From Thalassospira profundimaris (GTDB taxonomy: Bacteria > Pseudomonadota > Alphaproteobacteria > Rhodospirillales > Thalassospiraceae): 64,000 bases of DNA. The DNA lies in the NCBI RefSeq assembly GCF_003326795.1, contig NZ_JPWI01000004.1:124001-188000 (forward strand). Direction: 5' to 3'. Shown here piece after piece: positions 61,766 through 64,000 of this stretch. Position numbers and translations under genes: made by a program. The notes beneath the pieces are model-generated. The model made no database searches, was not told the origin of the DNA, and saw only the letters and a list, made by a program, of their open reading frames with translations. Every line of letters starts with the position of its first letter. Positions within the stretch are counted from its first letter, which is position 1.

Positions 61766-62931
61766 GCACGGACAGCAACAAGCGCAACGAACATTACGTC
61801 GATGCGACACCGTTCGATCCATGGGATCGCGAAGCCCTGACGCCGGAACAGGAAAAATACTATCTGGCATCACAGTGGCAATTGATGTGGTGGCGACTTA
61901 AACGCCATCGGTTGGCGTATTTTTCGCTGATCATTCTGGCCATCATGTATGCGTCTGTGCTGATTGTTGAGTTCATCGCACCCTATGCGCAAGAAAGCAG
62001 AAATTCAGAATTCATTCATCATCCGCCGCAAGGTATTCATCTGTTCCATGATGGGAAATTTGTTGGTCCGTTTACCTATGGCACCGATTTCTCGGTTGAT
62101 ATGGAAACGCTCAAGCCGACTTATGTTGTCAATAAGGACCGCGTAAACCCCATCAGATTTTTCTGCTCAGGCGATGAATATGCGTTCTGGGGGATGGTCG
62201 ATATGGATTTCCATTTCGTCTGTCCGGCAGATGATGGAACGCTGTTTATCTTTGGTACGGATCGACTGGGGCGAGACATGTTTTCGCGCATTATATATGG
62301 CGCGCGCGTTTCACTGACCATCGGACTTGTCGGTATATCGGTCAGCTTCCTTCTTGGTGTCCTGATCGGCGGGGCGGCTGGGTATTACGGTGGCTGGGTT
62401 GACGCAACAGCTCAGCGCACCATCGAGGTCATCCGGTCACTACCGGAAATCCCGCTCTGGATGGCGCTTTCCGCAGCCTTGCCGGTAACCTGGAGCCCGG
62501 TTCTGATCTATTTCGGGATCACCATCATTCTCGGCCTTATTGACTGGACAGGGCTTGCCCGCGCTGTGCGTTCAAAGCTCCTTGCCCTTAGGGAAGAAGA
62601 TTATGCATTGGCGGCACGCCTTATGGGGGCAAAGCCAAAGCGTATTATTGCCCGCCATCTTTTGCCGAACTTTGCAAGCCATCTGATTGCGTCTGTAACA
62701 CTTTCCATTCCAAACATGATCCTTGGTGAAACGGCGCTAAGCTTTCTGGGACTGGGATTGCGCGCGCCGGTAACCAGTTGGGGAGTTCTTTTGAACGATG
62801 CCCAGAATATCAACGCCGTGGCGGTTTATCCGTGGCTGATGTTGCCGGTGGTACCGGTTGTGATCGTGGTGCTGGCGTTCAATTTCCTCGGTGACGGGCT
62901 GCGTGATGCGGCCGATCCCTATAAGAACTGA
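61762..62931 (+). CDS. Peptide-class ABC transporter permease (DppC-like, with large periplasmic insert)
   Basis: 389 residues. Basic N-terminal tail, one helix near 55-75, then an insert of about 100 residues (FIHHPPQGIHLFHDGKFVGP through FHFVCPADDGTLFIFGTDRL) before the permease core GLVGISVSFLLGVLIGGAAG. The EAA-type loop is EEDYALAARLMGAKPKRIIA. The insert is absent from dipeptide DppC and resembles that of the alpha-galactoside-type AgpC permeases as I remember them. It supports a sugar-oligomer substrate, but this is inference. Confidence 0.9.
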   Translation: MSTDSNKRNEHYVDATPFDPWDREALTPEQEKYYLASQWQLMWWRLKRHRLAYFSLIILAIMYASVLIVEFIAPYAQESRNSEFIHHPPQGIHLFHDGKFVGPFTYGTDFSVDMETLKPTYVVNKDRVNPIRFFCSGDEYAFWGMVDMDFHFVCPADDGTLFIFGTDRLGRDMFSRIIYGARVSLTIGLVGISVSFLLGVLIGGAAGYYGGWVDATAQRTIEVIRSLPEIPLWMALSAALPVTWSPVLIYFGITIILGLIDWTGLARAVRSKLLALREEDYALAARLMGAKPKRIIARHLLPNFASHLIASVTLSIPNMILGETALSFLGLGLRAPVTSWGVLLNDAQNINAVAVYPWLMLPVVPVVIVVLAFNFLGDGLRDAADPYKN

Positions 62932-62938
62932 TTCTGCG

Positions 62939-63445
62939 ATGACTTCGGCCATCCCGAGACTTGAAACAGATCGTCTGATATTGCGTGAGATCTCGATCGC
63001 AGATTGGCCAGAATATCGGTCTATGTTGATGTCCGAACGCGCCATTCATATGGGCGGCCCGTACTCATTGGCCGGTGCTTGGGGAATGTTCTGTGCGGAT
63101 ACCGCGCAATGGTCGCTGTTTGGCGTCGGAGCATTGATGATTGAGGAAAAATCAACGGGGCTTTGTGTTGGTCAGGTCGGCATCAATCATGGACCACTTT
63201 TCCCCGAACACGAACTGGGTTGGCTGCTTTATCAAGATGCCGAAGGACGCGGAATAGCGACCGAAGCCGCTATTGCCATGCGTGCATGGGCCTTTGGTGT
63301 CCGCAAATTGACGACACTCGTCAGCTATATTACGCCCGATAATCATCGATCCATCGGGCTTGCCAGACGGCTTGGCGCAGTCCTCGATCATGATGCACAA
63401 CGTCCCGATCCCGAAGACCTCGTCTTTCGGCATCAGGCTCCTTAA
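62939..63445 (+). CDS. GNAT N-acetyltransferase (RimJ/RimL-like)
   Basis: 168 residues. N-terminal LETDRLILREISIADWPEY is typical of the RimJ/RimL type; the acetyl-CoA loop is DAEGRGIATEAAIAMRAWAF and VSYITPDNHRSIGLARRLGA follows. ATG 62939 is chosen; the frame is open to 62891 inside the permease gene. It starts 7 bases after the permease stop, so it is probably the last gene of the chain. It could acetylate a sugar, an amino acid or a protein; the substrate is unknown. Confidence 0.85.
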   Translation: MTSAIPRLETDRLILREISIADWPEYRSMLMSERAIHMGGPYSLAGAWGMFCADTAQWSLFGVGALMIEEKSTGLCVGQVGINHGPLFPEHELGWLLYQDAEGRGIATEAAIAMRAWAFGVRKLTTLVSYITPDNHRSIGLARRLGAVLDHDAQRPDPEDLVFRHQAP

Positions 63446-63452
63446 CGCATCC

Positions 63453-64000
63453 TTATTTCTTACGGAGCCACAAGCTGGTTTCAAGCGCGCCGTCAGGAAG
63501 GTGGATGCCGTTGGCAATTGATTTTTCAATCAGTCCGCCAAGTCGTGTCGTCGCATAGGCGCTCGACCACAAGACTTCAAACCCGTTACCGGCAAGAAGC
63601 GATGCAACGCCTTGTTGCTCGTTATATCCGCGCCATTGCCAGATTTCCGGATAGTCATCGGGAAGCGTGATGTCATGGATATGGATGATGGTACCGCTTG
63701 GCAGAACCGGGATGACAGTTGAAAACAACAAGTCGACATCTGTGCCAGGCATCAGGATATGGCTCGAATCAATCGACAGAATGTCTGATCCTGCAAGCGT
63801 TGCGAATACGGCCGGATCGGCCTTTTGTACTATGGCTCGTTCAATCGTGATTGGAAGTTTTGCAATATCGGCACGCGGGGCGGGATCAATGGCGTGGAAG
63901 TCGGTGGCAAGTTCGCCGTCGCGGATGGCACGATGATAAAACCGTGTTGAATGTCCTGAACCGATTTCAACGATACGGTTCGGGCGGAATTCACGGGTAA
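63453..64000 (-). CDS. Class I SAM-dependent methyltransferase, C-terminal part
   Basis: The frame is open to the window edge, so the N-terminus lies outside; about 182 residues are visible. Motif I reads RIVEIGSGHSTRFYHRA and HIHDITLPDDYP supplies a later catalytic-type segment, as in the methyltransferase-24 family. The stop at 63453-63455 is eight bases from the convergent GNAT gene. Relatives often lie in surface-polysaccharide gene regions and modify sugars, which fits the neighbouring glycan genes; the substrate is not shown. Confidence 0.82.
   Translation of the reverse strand, partial: TREFRPNRIVEIGSGHSTRFYHRAIRDGELATDFHAIDPAPRADIAKLPITIERAIVQKADPAVFATLAGSDILSIDSSHILMPGTDVDLLFSTVIPVLPSGTIIHIHDITLPDDYPEIWQWRGYNEQQGVASLLAGNGFEVLWSSAYATTRLGGLIEKSIANGIHLPDGALETSLWLRKK

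Noticed and set aside
1-64000. tRNA or rRNA genes, CRISPR arrays, insertion sequences, prophage or attachment sites
   Set aside because: I saw no cloverleaf-like GGTTCGA loops with paired arms, no regularly spaced repeats, no transposase or integrase frames, and no long direct repeats.

Overview
The window looks like chromosomal DNA of a free-living, probably marine alphaproteobacterium of the Rhodospirillales type; Thalassospira is my best guess. This is an inference from memory of gene families and neighbourhoods (DUF2336, DUF1127, TIGR02186 beside TauE, HisZ, the Methanosarcina-type SerC, an alphaproteobacterial-type RpoH, abundant osmoprotectant transporters). No search was run. Genes are densely packed on both strands. 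I see no tRNA, rRNA, CRISPR array, prophage or insertion sequence.

Layout. 0-3.2 kb: the 3' end of a saccharopine dehydrogenase-like gene, a strong terminator, and a TPR protein with a divergent O-GlcNAc-transferase-like domain. 3.2-6.6 kb: a universal stress protein, a sulfur block (TauE/SafE exporter plus TIGR02186 membrane protein, divergent from TusA), and an ElaA-type acetyltransferase. 6.6-12.6 kb: a cyclic-di-GMP block (DUF2336 protein, PAS-GGDEF, PAS-EAL, and a separate GGDEF protein). 12.7-16.3 kb: a small lipoprotein, a SPOR-domain protein and a Lon-like protease. 16.4-21.7 kb: a MocR-type regulator divergent from a DUF1127 gene, followed by a PLP catabolic cluster (threonine dehydratase-like, group II decarboxylase-like, PhzF). 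21.9-27.9 kb: an SLC13 carrier, serC, hisZ and purA. 28-30.7 kb: a membrane-anchored pseudokinase and a small membrane partner, convergent with rpoH. 31.8-34 kb: an RluD-type pseudouridine synthase, a small membrane protein and a JAMM protease. 34-41.4 kb: a glycine betaine/proline betaine uptake region (ProV-ProW-ProX-ProW-ProV on the minus strand, a divergent MarR regulator and an orphan binding protein). 41.8-48.3 kb: a 3'-5' exonuclease, two tandem ferric-iron binding proteins with their permease but no ATPase, and moeA. 48.4-50 kb: a beta-CASP RNA-processing metallo-beta-lactamase. 50-63.4 kb: one long plus-strand gene chain with two MurG-like and two GT4 glycosyltransferases, a histidine phosphatase, a polysaccharide deacetylase, a small membrane protein and a complete peptide-class ABC importer. 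The window ends inside a minus-strand methyltransferase.

How parts work together. The ProVWX genes, the orphan OpuAC-like protein and the CosR/EctR-like MarR regulator form an osmoprotection block; a perfect palindrome lies between the regulator and proV, and a 17-base motif is shared by two of the locus's intergenic regions. The iron block begins with an exact CRP-type palindrome and triple TTGCAA repeats. The least familiar systems are the pseudokinase/membrane pair (28-30.7 kb) and the translationally coupled glycan-plus-importer chain (50-63 kb); these are my main candidates for undescribed biology.
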